From JAWABC01 sp043810595 (GTDB lineage Archaea; Nanobdellota; Nanobdellia; SCGC-AAA011-G17; VGLX01): a stretch of DNA of 23,651 nt. The stretch lies in contig JBDRNX010000021.1 in NCBI GenBank assembly GCA_043810595.1, positions 1 to 23,651 on the forward strand. Reading direction: 5' to 3'. Under the pieces are notes generated by a model. That model was not told the origin of the DNA, did no database searches, and was given only the letters and a program-made list of their open reading frames with translations. Numbering within the stretch: the first letter of the stretch is position 1; the number at the start of each line of letters is the position of its first letter. Shown one piece after another: positions 15,552 to 22,493 of the stretch. The position numbers and the translations under genes are program-made.

Positions 15552-18186
15552 ATGGTCTACCAGGTTTAGCTTTACTAGACTTATTTTCTGGGTCGTACTT
15601 TTTAGAATCATTAACAGCAAAAATATTTACTTCAACATTCAAGCTCTTTCCTACAGCCTCTTTTGATTGTTTATACAACTCCATCTCTTTTGGGATAACA
15701 TAAAGGTAAACTTTATTCGCATCCTTACCTCGTTTCTCCTTAATTATCTTAAATATGACTCTTATATCATCTAAAGTCTGTTCAACTTGCTGTTCTTCTT
15801 TTTCCAGTTCAGCATTAATTTTTTTCTCATTAGGAACAGGCCACTTCTCAACGCTTATGAATCTCTTATCCCCAAGCTTCTCCCATATCTCCTCAGTTAC
15901 GTGAGGACAGAAGGGACACATCAACTTTGTCTGAACCTCTATAAACTCATTAAGGACCTTCTGGTTGATCCTTTCAGACCTCAAATACTTCTTTAAGGAC
16001 TTCTGCATCTGGTAGAAAGCCTTATCAAATGCTGTCCTAAAAAGCATGTTACCCATCGCGTTTGTAGCTTCCTTTATACTCCTGTTTATCGATGACAAGA
16101 ATAAACGGTCATATCTGTTAAGCTTACCTTTTTGTGCTTTTGATTTCTTGTAGTTCTCGATAGCAAAATCATACCACTGCTGAAGCTTTTGCTGAACAGC
16201 CTCAACGTTGTTGAAATTGAAGTTAGGATCATCAAGACCCTCGCCACCTAACATCAGACTAGCACGGACAACATCTGCAGGATACTTATCTAGTATGCCG
16301 CGTATGGTAAAGAAGTTACCCCTACTCTTACTCATCTTATCCCCCTCAACAAGAAGCCAACCGTTAACACCCAAGGCCTTAGGCCAATACTTCTCGGGAA
16401 ACATTGCTGTGTGATTGAACAAGCAAAATGTTAAGTGGTTCTGAACAAGGTCCTTACCAGAACTTCTCAAGTCAAACGGGTACCAGTACTCAAACTCCTT
16501 CCTGAGTTTCTCCCAAGATTTCTCTCCCTTGCCTTTGCCCAAAAAGACGTAATCAAAAAACTCGTCGTTAATTTCATTTTCTGGCACCTTTTCAATTAAG
16601 TGAGCTATCGTGTAATAAGCCATGTATATCGTTGAGTCTGACAAGGATTCGATAATCCATTTTTCACCCCAAGGCAGTTTTGTGCCCAAACCATAATGAT
16701 GAGTACATGCCCAATCATTAAGCCAGCCGATAACGTAATTAAACTGAGGCCTAACAAGTTCTGGGTAAAATCTCATTTTCCCTACACATTTAGTTGTTTC
16801 TTCCTTCCACTTCTTATCGCTATACTTAATGAACCATTGATCGGAAACAATCTTAACAACAGCTGGGGTCAAGCACCTACAAACAACTTTTCCGGTAAGC
16901 TCATAGAAGTTCTCAAGCAAGCCTTTCTCAGACATCTCCTGCTTCATCTTCTCTTTAGCTTCGATAACGGGCATGCCAACATACTTGTCACAATTCTTGT
17001 TCATCCTTCCAGAATAAAATCCGGCTTTGTAAATAATTTGAGTTGCTTCCTCCAACCTTGGATCTTTCTGATTCTTAATCTGCATCTTCTCAACAATCTT
17101 AACAGCAGGAAGGTCACCCCACTCCTTCGACTCGATAATCGGAATGGGTTTTATTTTTTTAATTTCATCAGGATTAAGCTTATACTTCTTCATCTCGTTC
17201 TCATTTTCTTGCAAATCTTTAAGGGCAATATAATCATAAGGAGCATCACTCGGCACAGAAGTAACCAAACCAGTTCCGATATTAGGATCTGAAAAGTCAG
17301 CAGGAAGAACTATTATTTTCTTATCGATTAATGGAGCTGTGCAATACTTACCTATCAAATCCTTGCCATTAACTTCTCCTATAACCTTAACATTCCTGTC
17401 CTGATTCATCAACTTCTCAGCACAAGGCCTACTAACAATCCATTTCTCACCATTAGTCTCTATTTTAACATACTTGACATGGGGGTTGGCCCAGAAATTA
17501 GTCTCACCAAAAACGGTCTCAGGCCTCAAAGTAGCAGCAACCAAAAAACCATCATCAAACTTGAACTTCAACAAACTAAACTCCTGTGGAGTCTCACCTT
17601 CGCCCTCAACACGATCATGGTCGCCTACGGGAGTGTTATCCTTAGGACACCAAACTACGGGATGCTTACCCTTAACAATCAAACCCTTCTCCTTCAACTT
17701 CCTGAACTGCCACCTGATGAACTTATCATAGTGCGGATTAAGTTCTGTTGTGATGAAACTTCTCCTCCAGTCAACGCTCGCACCAAGCCTTATGAAATCT
17801 TCCTTTGCAGCAGGAACAAAAATCTCATTCCAATATCTTAAATCCTCAAATTTCGAAATATCATCAGAAGAAAAGCCCATATCTTCCATAATCTTTATCT
17901 GCTTAGGCTCTTTTTCCTTAATCCTTTGAGCTGCAGCAGCAACAGGTGTACCTGTACAGTGCCACGCCTGCGGACCAAGTACATTAAAACCTTGCATCCT
18001 CTTGAACCTTGCAAGAATATCAACTCTCGTAGCAGAAAAACCATGGCCTAAATGTAGGTAGGCATTTATATAGGGATACGGGAAGTTAACAAAAAACTTC
18101 TTACGCTTATCAGGATTGGCCTCAAAAATCTTAGAATCTTCCCACTTCTTCTGCCACTTTCTTTCTATACCCTTAAAGTCGGACAT
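15535..18186 (-). CDS. leuS: Leucyl-tRNA synthetase, archaeal type
   Basis: 883 residues. This class I synthetase attaches leucine to tRNA-Leu in the cytoplasm. Seen: HLGH (HIGH motif, residues 45-48), KMSKS near 617-621 in EGDKMSKSRGNF, an editing (CP1) domain with ATLRPETVFGETNFWANP and GTGLVTSVPSDAPYD, whose Asp is the conserved amino-acid-binding residue of editing domains, and the archaeal C-terminal ending with (K/R)PxIYVE. The length is somewhat short for archaeal LeuRS (usually about 940-970) but both ends are intact. The ATG at 18186 is preferred over one at 18234: it matches the archaeal N-terminus (MSDFKGIERKWQKKW), avoids overlap with the upstream gene, and lies 26-27 bp from a TATA box at 18210-18218, giving a leaderless mRNA. 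The 3' end overlaps the convergent endonuclease-like gene by 17 bp. Confidence 0.97.
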   Translation of the reverse strand: MSDFKGIERKWQKKWEDSKIFEANPDKRKKFFVNFPYPYINAYLHLGHGFSATRVDILARFKRMQGFNVLGPQAWHCTGTPVAAAAQRIKEKEPKQIKIMEDMGFSSDDISKFEDLRYWNEIFVPAAKEDFIRLGASVDWRRSFITTELNPHYDKFIRWQFRKLKEKGLIVKGKHPVVWCPKDNTPVGDHDRVEGEGETPQEFSLLKFKFDDGFLVAATLRPETVFGETNFWANPHVKYVKIETNGEKWIVSRPCAEKLMNQDRNVKVIGEVNGKDLIGKYCTAPLIDKKIIVLPADFSDPNIGTGLVTSVPSDAPYDYIALKDLQENENEMKKYKLNPDEIKKIKPIPIIESKEWGDLPAVKIVEKMQIKNQKDPRLEEATQIIYKAGFYSGRMNKNCDKYVGMPVIEAKEKMKQEMSEKGLLENFYELTGKVVCRCLTPAVVKIVSDQWFIKYSDKKWKEETTKCVGKMRFYPELVRPQFNYVIGWLNDWACTHHYGLGTKLPWGEKWIIESLSDSTIYMAYYTIAHLIEKVPENEINDEFFDYVFLGKGKGEKSWEKLRKEFEYWYPFDLRSSGKDLVQNHLTFCLFNHTAMFPEKYWPKALGVNGWLLVEGDKMSKSRGNFFTIRGILDKYPADVVRASLMLGGEGLDDPNFNFNNVEAVQQKLQQWYDFAIENYKKSKAQKGKLNRYDRLFLSSINRSIKEATNAMGNMLFRTAFDKAFYQMQKSLKKYLRSERINQKVLNEFIEVQTKLMCPFCPHVTEEIWEKLGDKRFISVEKWPVPNEKKINAELEKEEQQVEQTLDDIRVIFKIIKEKRGKDANKVYLYVIPKEMELYKQSKEAVGKSLNVEVNIFAVNDSKKYDPENKSSKAKPGRPSIYVE

Positions 18187-18209
18187 GATAAAAACCTCAT
18201 GAAAAAAGA

Positions 18210-18218
18210 TATTTAAAT
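18210..18218 (-). promoter_or_regulatory. TATA box of leuS
   Basis: Minus-strand ATTTAAATA centred about 27 bp from the leuS ATG at 18186. It overlaps the stop codon of the upstream small-protein gene (18213-18215), so leuS can be transcribed on its own. Confidence 0.58.
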
Positions 18219-18470
18219 CTTTGCACTTTTCCAATCCTTATCGGTAACTGTTTTTACGCCTGCAGTTATCTCCTCAAGTTTCTTCCTCAAAGAGCCCTTG
18301 AGCCCTGACAAATCAAACTTATGCTCCACCCTCGTGTTCTGGACGTAATTCAGCAAAGCCCTAAAATCCCTCAACTGCCTGCCGTGCTTATGATAGCTGC
18401 CGTCACTGTTAGGCTTCAACGACATGTAGCCAGAGTTGAAAGGCACAATCTTCCTCGCTTCCTTGTACAT
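18213..18470 (-). CDS. Small basic protein of unknown function
   Basis: 85 residues from the ATG at 18470; a 94-residue form from an ATG at 18497 is possible. I prefer 18470 because GGGAGG stands 6 nt before it, whereas the upstream ATG has no ribosome-binding site and is not at the predicted transcription start (about 18510). The protein is basic and Gly/Ser/Lys-rich in its first half (SLKPNSDGSYHKHGRQLRDF), helical and charged in the second (LSGLKGSLRKKLEEITAG). No signal peptide, membrane segment or cysteine is seen, so it is cytoplasmic; the charge suggests nucleic-acid or ribosome contact (inference only). I do not recognise the family. It lies 26 bp upstream of leuS on the same strand and may be partly co-transcribed with it. 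Confidence 0.65.
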   Translation of the reverse strand: MYKEARKIVPFNSGYMSLKPNSDGSYHKHGRQLRDFRALLNYVQNTRVEHKFDLSGLKGSLRKKLEEITAGVKTVTDKDWKSAKI

Positions 18471-18502
18471 CTTATTCCTCCCTCTTGTAGCTCTCATTGG
18501 AA

Positions 18503-18527
18503 CATTTCTTCACGATGAGAAGAAATG
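18503..18527. promoter_or_regulatory. Inverted repeat overlapping the predicted start of the small-protein transcript
   Basis: CATTTCTTC, 7-nt spacer, GAAGAAATG: perfect 9-bp arms. It lies between the TATA box (18532-18540) and the two candidate ATGs, covering the predicted transcription start at about 18510. A repressor bound here would block initiation; alternatively part of it may fold in the 5' leader. Confidence 0.45.
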
Positions 18528-18531
18528 CGGT

Positions 18532-18540
18532 CTTTTTAAG
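18532..18540 (-). promoter_or_regulatory. TATA-like box of the small-protein gene
   Basis: Minus-strand CTTAAAAAG; predicted start about 18510, leaving a ~40-nt leader with a Shine-Dalgarno before the ATG at 18470. Confidence 0.4.
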
Positions 18541-18594
18541 CCACAAGAACAACCAGACTAGGAAGAACTACCAAACCCAAAGATATTCTTGGCA

Positions 18595-19110
18595 TCATCT
18601 TTTCTTCCTAGATTTAAACTTCTTATAGAGAACTTTCTTATAAAACTTTCGCCCGAAGAAGAACAACAATGAAGAAAGAAGCAAAGCAAAAATTACCAAA
18701 AAAGCAAGAACTTCGGGCTTTCTGAAATCAAAAGGAGAGGCAGATTCAGGGAGATCGAAAAACGGCTCCTCAACCTCCTCAGGGCTGCCGGAAGAAAGAC
18801 CCACAACAAGAGCAGGCTCAATCCTTATGCCGGCAGAGTCAGAAAGCTCCCTGACATAAAGAGAGGAAGCACAATCCTTACACTCACAAGAAACTCGAAC
18901 TTGAGTGCTTGAACGCGGAGGAATCCTCAAACTGTTTTCACTAACCCTAAAACCAGAACCGACACTCAAGTAAAAATCCCTAACGTAATCCTCTGTGTTG
19001 AAAACAACCAACTTGGCCTCGCGAGAATCTGAAAAATCCAAATAAGAAGGAGCGACTGCAATAGCAAAGACTTCAGAAGAAAGCAAGATAAAAAACAAAA
19101 AAAGTTTCAT
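18595..19110 (-). CDS. Secreted, C-terminally membrane-anchored beta-domain protein
   Basis: 171 residues. Signal peptide at residues 1-18, an extracellular beta-rich domain (about 20-105) with a CxCxxC cluster (Cys75, 77, 80), an acidic Pro/Glu stalk (110-130), one membrane segment (about 132-152) and a strongly basic cytoplasmic tail. The pattern 'APSYLDF...REAKLVVFNTEDYVRDFYLSV...IPPRSSTQVRV' resembles immunoglobulin-like or DUF916-type extracellular domains; I cannot assign a family firmly. The ATG follows immediately on the stop codon of the lamin-tail-domain gene, with GAGGGG upstream, so translation is coupled and the two products may act together at the cell surface. No T-rich terminator is evident downstream. 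Confidence 0.72.
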   Translation of the reverse strand: MKLFLFFILLSSEVFAIAVAPSYLDFSDSREAKLVVFNTEDYVRDFYLSVGSGFRVSENSLRIPPRSSTQVRVSCECKDCASSLYVRELSDSAGIRIEPALVVGLSSGSPEEVEEPFFDLPESASPFDFRKPEVLAFLVIFALLLSSLLFFFGRKFYKKVLYKKFKSRKKR

Positions 19111-20355
19111 CTAACCCCTCACAGCAGCAATGGTGATAGTGCCAGAGTACTTGTCAGACTTAAAGCCTAAAGGAGCGTTGAACTTTAAGCTAAGGTCAGC
19201 AGCAGAACTGCCAGCAAGGTCCATGTCAAGAGTCTCAGGAGAGTAGCCAAGGGCAAACCAGTTTTCTTCAAACAAACATTCCACACTTGAAATAGGGATG
19301 GACTTGTCCCCGTTAGTAAGGTTAGTGCCTGAAATCTCAACGTCAACAGCAGAGTTACCGTTATTCCTTATGGTAATGTTGCTTACCGAGGAAGAACCCG
19401 GGTCCAATGAACCGAAAGTGAGACTGCTTTTGCTAACCCTTATCGACAAAAGCCCGGAATACTCAAACTGCGAAGCGTTAAAAGAGGAAGAACCCTGAGA
19501 ATCCGTAGCAGTAACATTCAAAGAATAAAAACCCTCCCTATCGTTAACACTCATCCTTATGTTCCAAGAGTACCTCACAGAAACGTCACTCAAATCCTCA
19601 ATGCTAACAAGCTCAGCCTCTTTGTCGCTTACTTCGAGAACAACACTGGACAAATCATCAACCCCGTTATCATCAACAACCTCAACAGAAACGTTAACAA
19701 CCTTGTCAGAATTGTAATCAGGATAGACCTGCACTCCCGGCTCAGCACCGTCATCGGGCCCTATAATTATGGAAGCTATTGAAGGACCTACGTTATTGAT
19801 TGAAGCATCGAGGTTTACATTACCATCTGATTCCGAAGTGTTTTCAGAGAAAGAACCTGGAGAGCCGCCAACCTGGGCACTTTCAACAAACTCTTCAGAA
19901 GTCAAAGAAGTTCTCTCCAAGGTCTTTCCGTTCCCATCAGCACCCCAAGAAGAAATGTAATTGATAACTATTTCCTCAACTCCGTTGGAGACGTTAACAA
20001 AGCCGGAAGAATCATCAAGGCTGAAAGAGGAAGCGTCAACAGCAAGGAAAGGATCGGAAGAATCCCAAACACCATCACCATTACCGTAAACAGAATCAAG
20101 ACTGCCGTTACCAGCAGCCTTCTCAGCAACAACAAGAATAGCTTTAGACGAGACGTTAACAGATGATATTGACTTGCCGTTAATAAAATAACCAGCCAAC
20201 TCAAAAGCAGGACCATCGTTGTAAAGCTCAACCCACTCATTGTAGTTACCACCCTGCTCAGGATTCGGATGGTACATAACCTCTGTAACAATCAGCTTTG
20301 CAGAAACAACATGTAAAGCCAACAGACAAACCACCAACAAAATCAATTTCCTCAT
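19111..20355 (-). CDS. Secreted lamin-tail-domain (LTD) protein with Ig-like domains
   Basis: 414 residues. Signal peptide at 1-19 (MRKLILLVVCLLALHVVSA), then a lamin-tail domain from about 20 to 150: LIVTEVMYHPNPEQGGNYNEWVELYN is the family signature opening (I-x-E-[VI]-x-[YF]-[HN]-P ... EW[VI]E[LI]YN). LTDs in prokaryotes occur in exported proteins and nucleases as putative binding domains. Residues about 215-310 form an Ig-like beta domain (VNVSVEVVDDNGVDDLSSV...), and 312-414 a second one ('LTFGSLDPGSSSVSNITIRNNGNSAVDVEI'), similar to ASH-type abnormal-spindle/Hydin folds. It has no C-terminal anchor of its own, while the coupled downstream gene encodes a membrane-anchored protein that could hold it at the surface (inference). 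A GGGGGTG element about 7 nt before the ATG may serve as ribosome-binding site. Confidence 0.8.
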   Translation of the reverse strand: MRKLILLVVCLLALHVVSAKLIVTEVMYHPNPEQGGNYNEWVELYNDGPAFELAGYFINGKSISSVNVSSKAILVVAEKAAGNGSLDSVYGNGDGVWDSSDPFLAVDASSFSLDDSSGFVNVSNGVEEIVINYISSWGADGNGKTLERTSLTSEEFVESAQVGGSPGSFSENTSESDGNVNLDASINNVGPSIASIIIGPDDGAEPGVQVYPDYNSDKVVNVSVEVVDDNGVDDLSSVVLEVSDKEAELVSIEDLSDVSVRYSWNIRMSVNDREGFYSLNVTATDSQGSSSFNASQFEYSGLLSIRVSKSSLTFGSLDPGSSSVSNITIRNNGNSAVDVEISGTNLTNGDKSIPISSVECLFEENWFALGYSPETLDMDLAGSSAADLSLKFNAPLGFKSDKYSGTITIAAVRG

Positions 20356-20399
20356 TTTTCAGCACCCCCAAAAAAATTTCAATCTGTTAAAGATGGGGG

Positions 20400-20407
20400 T
20401 TTAATAA
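20400..20407 (-). promoter_or_regulatory. TATA box of the LTD-protein operon
   Basis: Minus-strand TTATTAAA. The predicted start at about 20378 leaves a ~22-nt leader, long enough to carry the GGGGGTG ribosome-binding-like element before the ATG at 20355. Confidence 0.45.
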
Positions 20408-20417
20408 GCGTTGCTGA

Positions 20418-20447
20418 GAAAAAAATGAAAAATTTACGAAAAAATAA
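20418..20447 (-). terminator. T-rich terminator after the Cys-rich lipoprotein gene
   Basis: On the minus strand, just past the stop at 20451, come three T-tracts (TTTTTTCG, TTTTTCA, TTTTTTTCTC) without a strong hairpin. Runs of T of this kind are the usual archaeal termination signal. Confidence 0.5.
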
Positions 20448-20450
20448 GTT

Positions 20451-21848
20451 TTAGTTGCATTTAGCAAAAACAAACTTCTCATTAGTATAGTAGAACGAGT
20501 CTGTGAAGCTTTGGGAGCATTTGTCTTTGCATAGGCATGTATTGTTAGTGCAGACATATCCCGGGTAATAGGATATGTTGTTCTCTTCGTAAAACGGTAT
20601 AAGGTCTGTTAGTATCCTGCATGGAGGTTTAGCTAACCCGGCATTCGACGATCTTACAAGAACACCTTCTTCATTCCAATACACCCCAGACGTAGAGATA
20701 CGATTAACTATCTTAGGATGATCCGGGTCTATATAAGTGTATTTGGGCATGCCCCTACCATCCACCATATCTTCAGTCAAGATAGGCGAGGTCGGTTCAC
20801 CAATATACCAATAACGAGGATTGTTCTTATAATCTTGGTTTATCGTAAATGTGTAGCAATTAGCTTTCCCGTATTCAACATTGTACACGCCTTTAGGGAA
20901 ATCATTTTCTGGGCTATAACAATAAAACTCTCCGTTACTTTCATCTTTCTTGCAATAAGTTTCAAAACATTCAGGGTACATCCGCACTTCAACCTTACCG
21001 TCACTTCTTTCATAGCAAAAACTGTTCACAGGCCAGCCACCAGCACAGTCAACATTACACTCTTGTATCAGCTCTACCGGTTTGTTACTTATACCAAGCC
21101 AGTAAATATTACCATTATAGCATCCCATATGGCGCTGAGTATCATTGGACACAAAAGTACAGTTTCCAGAACAGCAGTAGCCTGTCGTGCAACTTCCAGA
21201 AGCAGAAGAACATGACTGATACGAAGAACACGCACTCTCTTTACAAGTTCCTCTACAATTCTGCGTAGGGCTTACACACTGACCATTAGAACAAGTTTGA
21301 CTAGAAGGGCAATTAGTAGCAGTACTCCAGTCCAAACAAGAATCAGCATCATAATTACCACAGGTCTGGTAAGAAGCTGTGTTATAGCATTGTTTTGCTC
21401 CGCTGGGACTGCACTCATTAGTACATGAGGGGGTAGTTTTAGCCTTGCTGTATATGTCCATTAGTCTACTCCCTGAGTATTCCCCAGTACCAGACAAATC
21501 AACCACGTCAGAAGCAGTAAAATAAGCAACAATCAAATCCTTCAACTCATCAACAGTCAAAACAGAAGTGCCAGAAAAATAATCCTTGATAGCCTGAATC
21601 AAAACCTCCTTAAACTCCCCAACAGGAACCCAGACACAACACAAACCAAGCCCAGAACAGCACTCACCCTCGCTCACAATACCGAGACCAACAAGCTTGT
21701 CACAACTATCAGCACCAGCAGCTGACTCACAAGCAGCAACCTGAACATCAGACAACTCCACAACAGCACCGCCAGTAATAAAATTAGAGTTACTACAACC
21801 GAAAATAAATAAGACTAGAATAAAAACTAACAACCACCACTTTTTCAT
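20451..21848 (-). CDS. Large Cys-rich lipoprotein
   Basis: 465 residues from the ATG at 21848 (a TTG at 21860 is less likely). The signal peptide ends in LFIFGC with Cys18 as the lipidation site. Visible parts: an N-terminal Cys-containing region with a helical segment (roughly 75-115); a Cys-rich module around 140-190, CTNECSPSGAKQCYNTASYQ and following CGNYDADSCLDW, clearly related to the linker modules of the giant surface protein; a second Cys cluster ending near residue 225; then a C-terminal half of about 240 residues rich in Tyr, Asn and paired Cys that I do not recognise. Over 40 cysteines imply a disulfide-stabilised extracellular protein held to the membrane by lipid. The TATA box at 21871-21879 fits a leaderless start at 21848, and its promoter is back to back with that of tRNA-Arg. 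Confidence 0.78.
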   Translation of the reverse strand: MKKWWLLVFILVLFIFGCSNSNFITGGAVVELSDVQVAACESAAGADSCDKLVGLGIVSEGECCSGLGLCCVWVPVGEFKEVLIQAIKDYFSGTSVLTVDELKDLIVAYFTASDVVDLSGTGEYSGSRLMDIYSKAKTTPSCTNECSPSGAKQCYNTASYQTCGNYDADSCLDWSTATNCPSSQTCSNGQCVSPTQNCRGTCKESACSSYQSCSSASGSCTTGYCCSGNCTFVSNDTQRHMGCYNGNIYWLGISNKPVELIQECNVDCAGGWPVNSFCYERSDGKVEVRMYPECFETYCKKDESNGEFYCYSPENDFPKGVYNVEYGKANCYTFTINQDYKNNPRYWYIGEPTSPILTEDMVDGRGMPKYTYIDPDHPKIVNRISTSGVYWNEEGVLVRSSNAGLAKPPCRILTDLIPFYEENNISYYPGYVCTNNTCLCKDKCSQSFTDSFYYTNEKFVFAKCN

Positions 21849-21870
21849 AACCAAATACAAAGTGAGATGG

Positions 21871-21879
21871 TATAAAAAA
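21871..21879 (-). promoter_or_regulatory. TATA box of the Cys-rich lipoprotein gene
   Basis: Minus-strand TTTTTTATA, centred 27 bp upstream of the ATG at 21848, predicting a leaderless transcript and supporting ATG over the upstream TTG. Confidence 0.58.
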
Positions 21880-21902
21880 CTTACTAAAAAATTTTGGCGA
21901 AT

Positions 21903-21913
21903 AATTTAAAAAG
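21903..21913 (+). promoter_or_regulatory. TATA box of the tRNA-Arg / AlaX-like transcription unit
   Basis: AATTTAAAAAG, centred about 31 bp before the tRNA 5' end (21939), allowing a few nt of leader to be removed by RNase P. It is divergent from the lipoprotein TATA box about 24 bp to the left. Confidence 0.55.
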
Positions 21914-21970
21914 AGCAAAATTCGTGATTTTTCAATGAGGGCCCGTAACTCAGCTTGGATAGAGTGCCAG

Positions 21971-21990
21971 ATAAAAGAAGTTTAGGCAAA
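21971..21990 (+). other. Noncanonical tRNA intron at 30/31
   Basis: Bulge-helix-bulge seen directly: the central helix pairs TGCC (tRNA positions 25-28) with GGCA near the intron's 3' end. The 5' bulge is AG|A and the 3' bulge is AA|C, both cut between second and third nt. The intron interior closes with TAAA/TTTA around a 5-nt loop. Precise excision restores the anticodon stem. Confidence 0.85.
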
Positions 21991-21997
21991 CCTTCTA

Positions 21998-22009
21998 TCC
22001 ATGGAAGAT
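21998..22009 (+). other. Minimal 12-nt tRNA intron at 37/38
   Basis: The central helix pairs CTTC (positions 32-35) with GAAG in the intron; the bulges are TA|T and AT|A. Only five nt (CCATG) are left as loop, so this is a relaxed bulge-helix-loop motif. Its outer helix is the anticodon stem, which is complete only after intron 1 is gone. Confidence 0.82.
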
Positions 22010-22049
22010 AGCTGGAAGTCGTGGGTTCGAATCCCACCGGGCCCGTACC

Positions 22050-22493
22050 ATGATAAACATAAAAGTAGACTCAGCAATGCACGTTTTCAAAGGTGCTGTG
22101 CAAAAAGTTCTAGGAGCAAGCATAACCACGGGAACATTCACAGAGGGAGACCATGGAAGACTAACAGTAGAGTTTGACAGAGAGCCAACAGAAGAAGAGA
22201 TTAAGAAAGTTGAGGAAGAGGCAAACAACAAGATAAAAGAGAATGTGGAGATAAAAATACTAGACATGCACCGTGATGAAGCAGAAAAAGAATTTGGAAA
22301 CAAGATATACGACAAGTTTCCAGTGCCAGCACACATAAAGGATTTAAAAATAGTTGTGATAGAAGACTGGAACTGGAACTGCTGCATAGGACAACACTAC
22401 AAAACAACAGGAGAGATAGGAACTATAAAGATAAGCAAGTGGAGATTCAGAAACACGAGGAATGAACTGGAAATATCTTTTGACGTTCTATAA
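22050..22493 (+). CDS. AlaX-like / tRNA_SAD-domain protein (trans-editing type)
   Basis: 147 residues. The protein resembles the second additional domain (SAD) of AlaRS/ThrRS and free-standing AlaX proteins, which hydrolyse mischarged tRNA, usually Ser-tRNA-Ala. Seen: an N-terminal DSAMHVFKGAV (positions 7-17) in place of the usual HxxxH, and CCIGQHYKTTGEIG (111-124), matching the CxxxH...TGEIG signature (Cys112, His116). The second motif histidine is His11, while the first is Asp7, so the metal site would be Asp/His/Cys/His if metal is bound. The C-terminal beta strand (IKISKWRFRNTRNELEISFD) fits the SAD fold. The ATG is 4 nt from the 3' end of tRNA-Arg with no Shine-Dalgarno, so it is likely co-transcribed and freed by tRNA 3' processing. 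Its 3' end overlaps the convergent phosphatase gene by 6 bp. Substrate is not predictable; a ThrRS-type role is possible. Confidence 0.8.
   Translation: MINIKVDSAMHVFKGAVQKVLGASITTGTFTEGDHGRLTVEFDREPTEEEIKKVEEEANNKIKENVEIKILDMHRDEAEKEFGNKIYDKFPVPAHIKDLKIVVIEDWNWNCCIGQHYKTTGEIGTIKISKWRFRNTRNELEISFDVL

Larger units (their letters stand above)
21939..22045 (+). tRNA. tRNA-Arg (anticodon TCT) with two introns
   Basis: The cloverleaf is complete after removing two introns. Acceptor stem GGGCCCG/CGGGCCC, D-stem ACTC/GAGT, T-arm GTGGG-TTCGAAT-CCCAC, discriminator G. Intron 1 (21971-21990, 20 nt) interrupts the anticodon stem between positions 30 and 31. Intron 2 (21998-22009, 12 nt) is at the canonical 37/38 site. 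Removing both yields anticodon stem CCAGC/GCTGG, perfectly paired, and loop CTTCTAA with anticodon TCT. Without removal of intron 1 the anticodon stem has no matching base at position 31 and U33 is absent. CCA is not encoded directly after the discriminator (TACC follows). Overall sequence resembles archaeal tRNA-Arg genes I know. The next ORF starts only 4 nt after the 3' end. Confidence 0.93.

Noticed and set aside
16696..17292. Plus-strand ORF of 198 codons
   Set aside because: It lies wholly antisense within leuS, whose frame is conserved and contains recognised motifs. It is a shadow of the coding strand.
18187..18234. N-terminal extension of leuS from an ATG at 18234
   Set aside because: It would overlap the upstream gene, adds residues not typical of archaeal LeuRS, and starts upstream of the TATA box that serves the ATG at 18186.
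21971..22009. tRNA-Arg as a degenerate pseudogene because its anticodon arm does not fold
   Set aside because: Two exact splice motifs explain both interruptions, and all other stems are fully paired.
22046..22050. Genome-encoded CCA tail of tRNA-Arg
   Set aside because: The discriminator G22045 is followed by TACCA, so CCA is not in register; it must be added after transcription.
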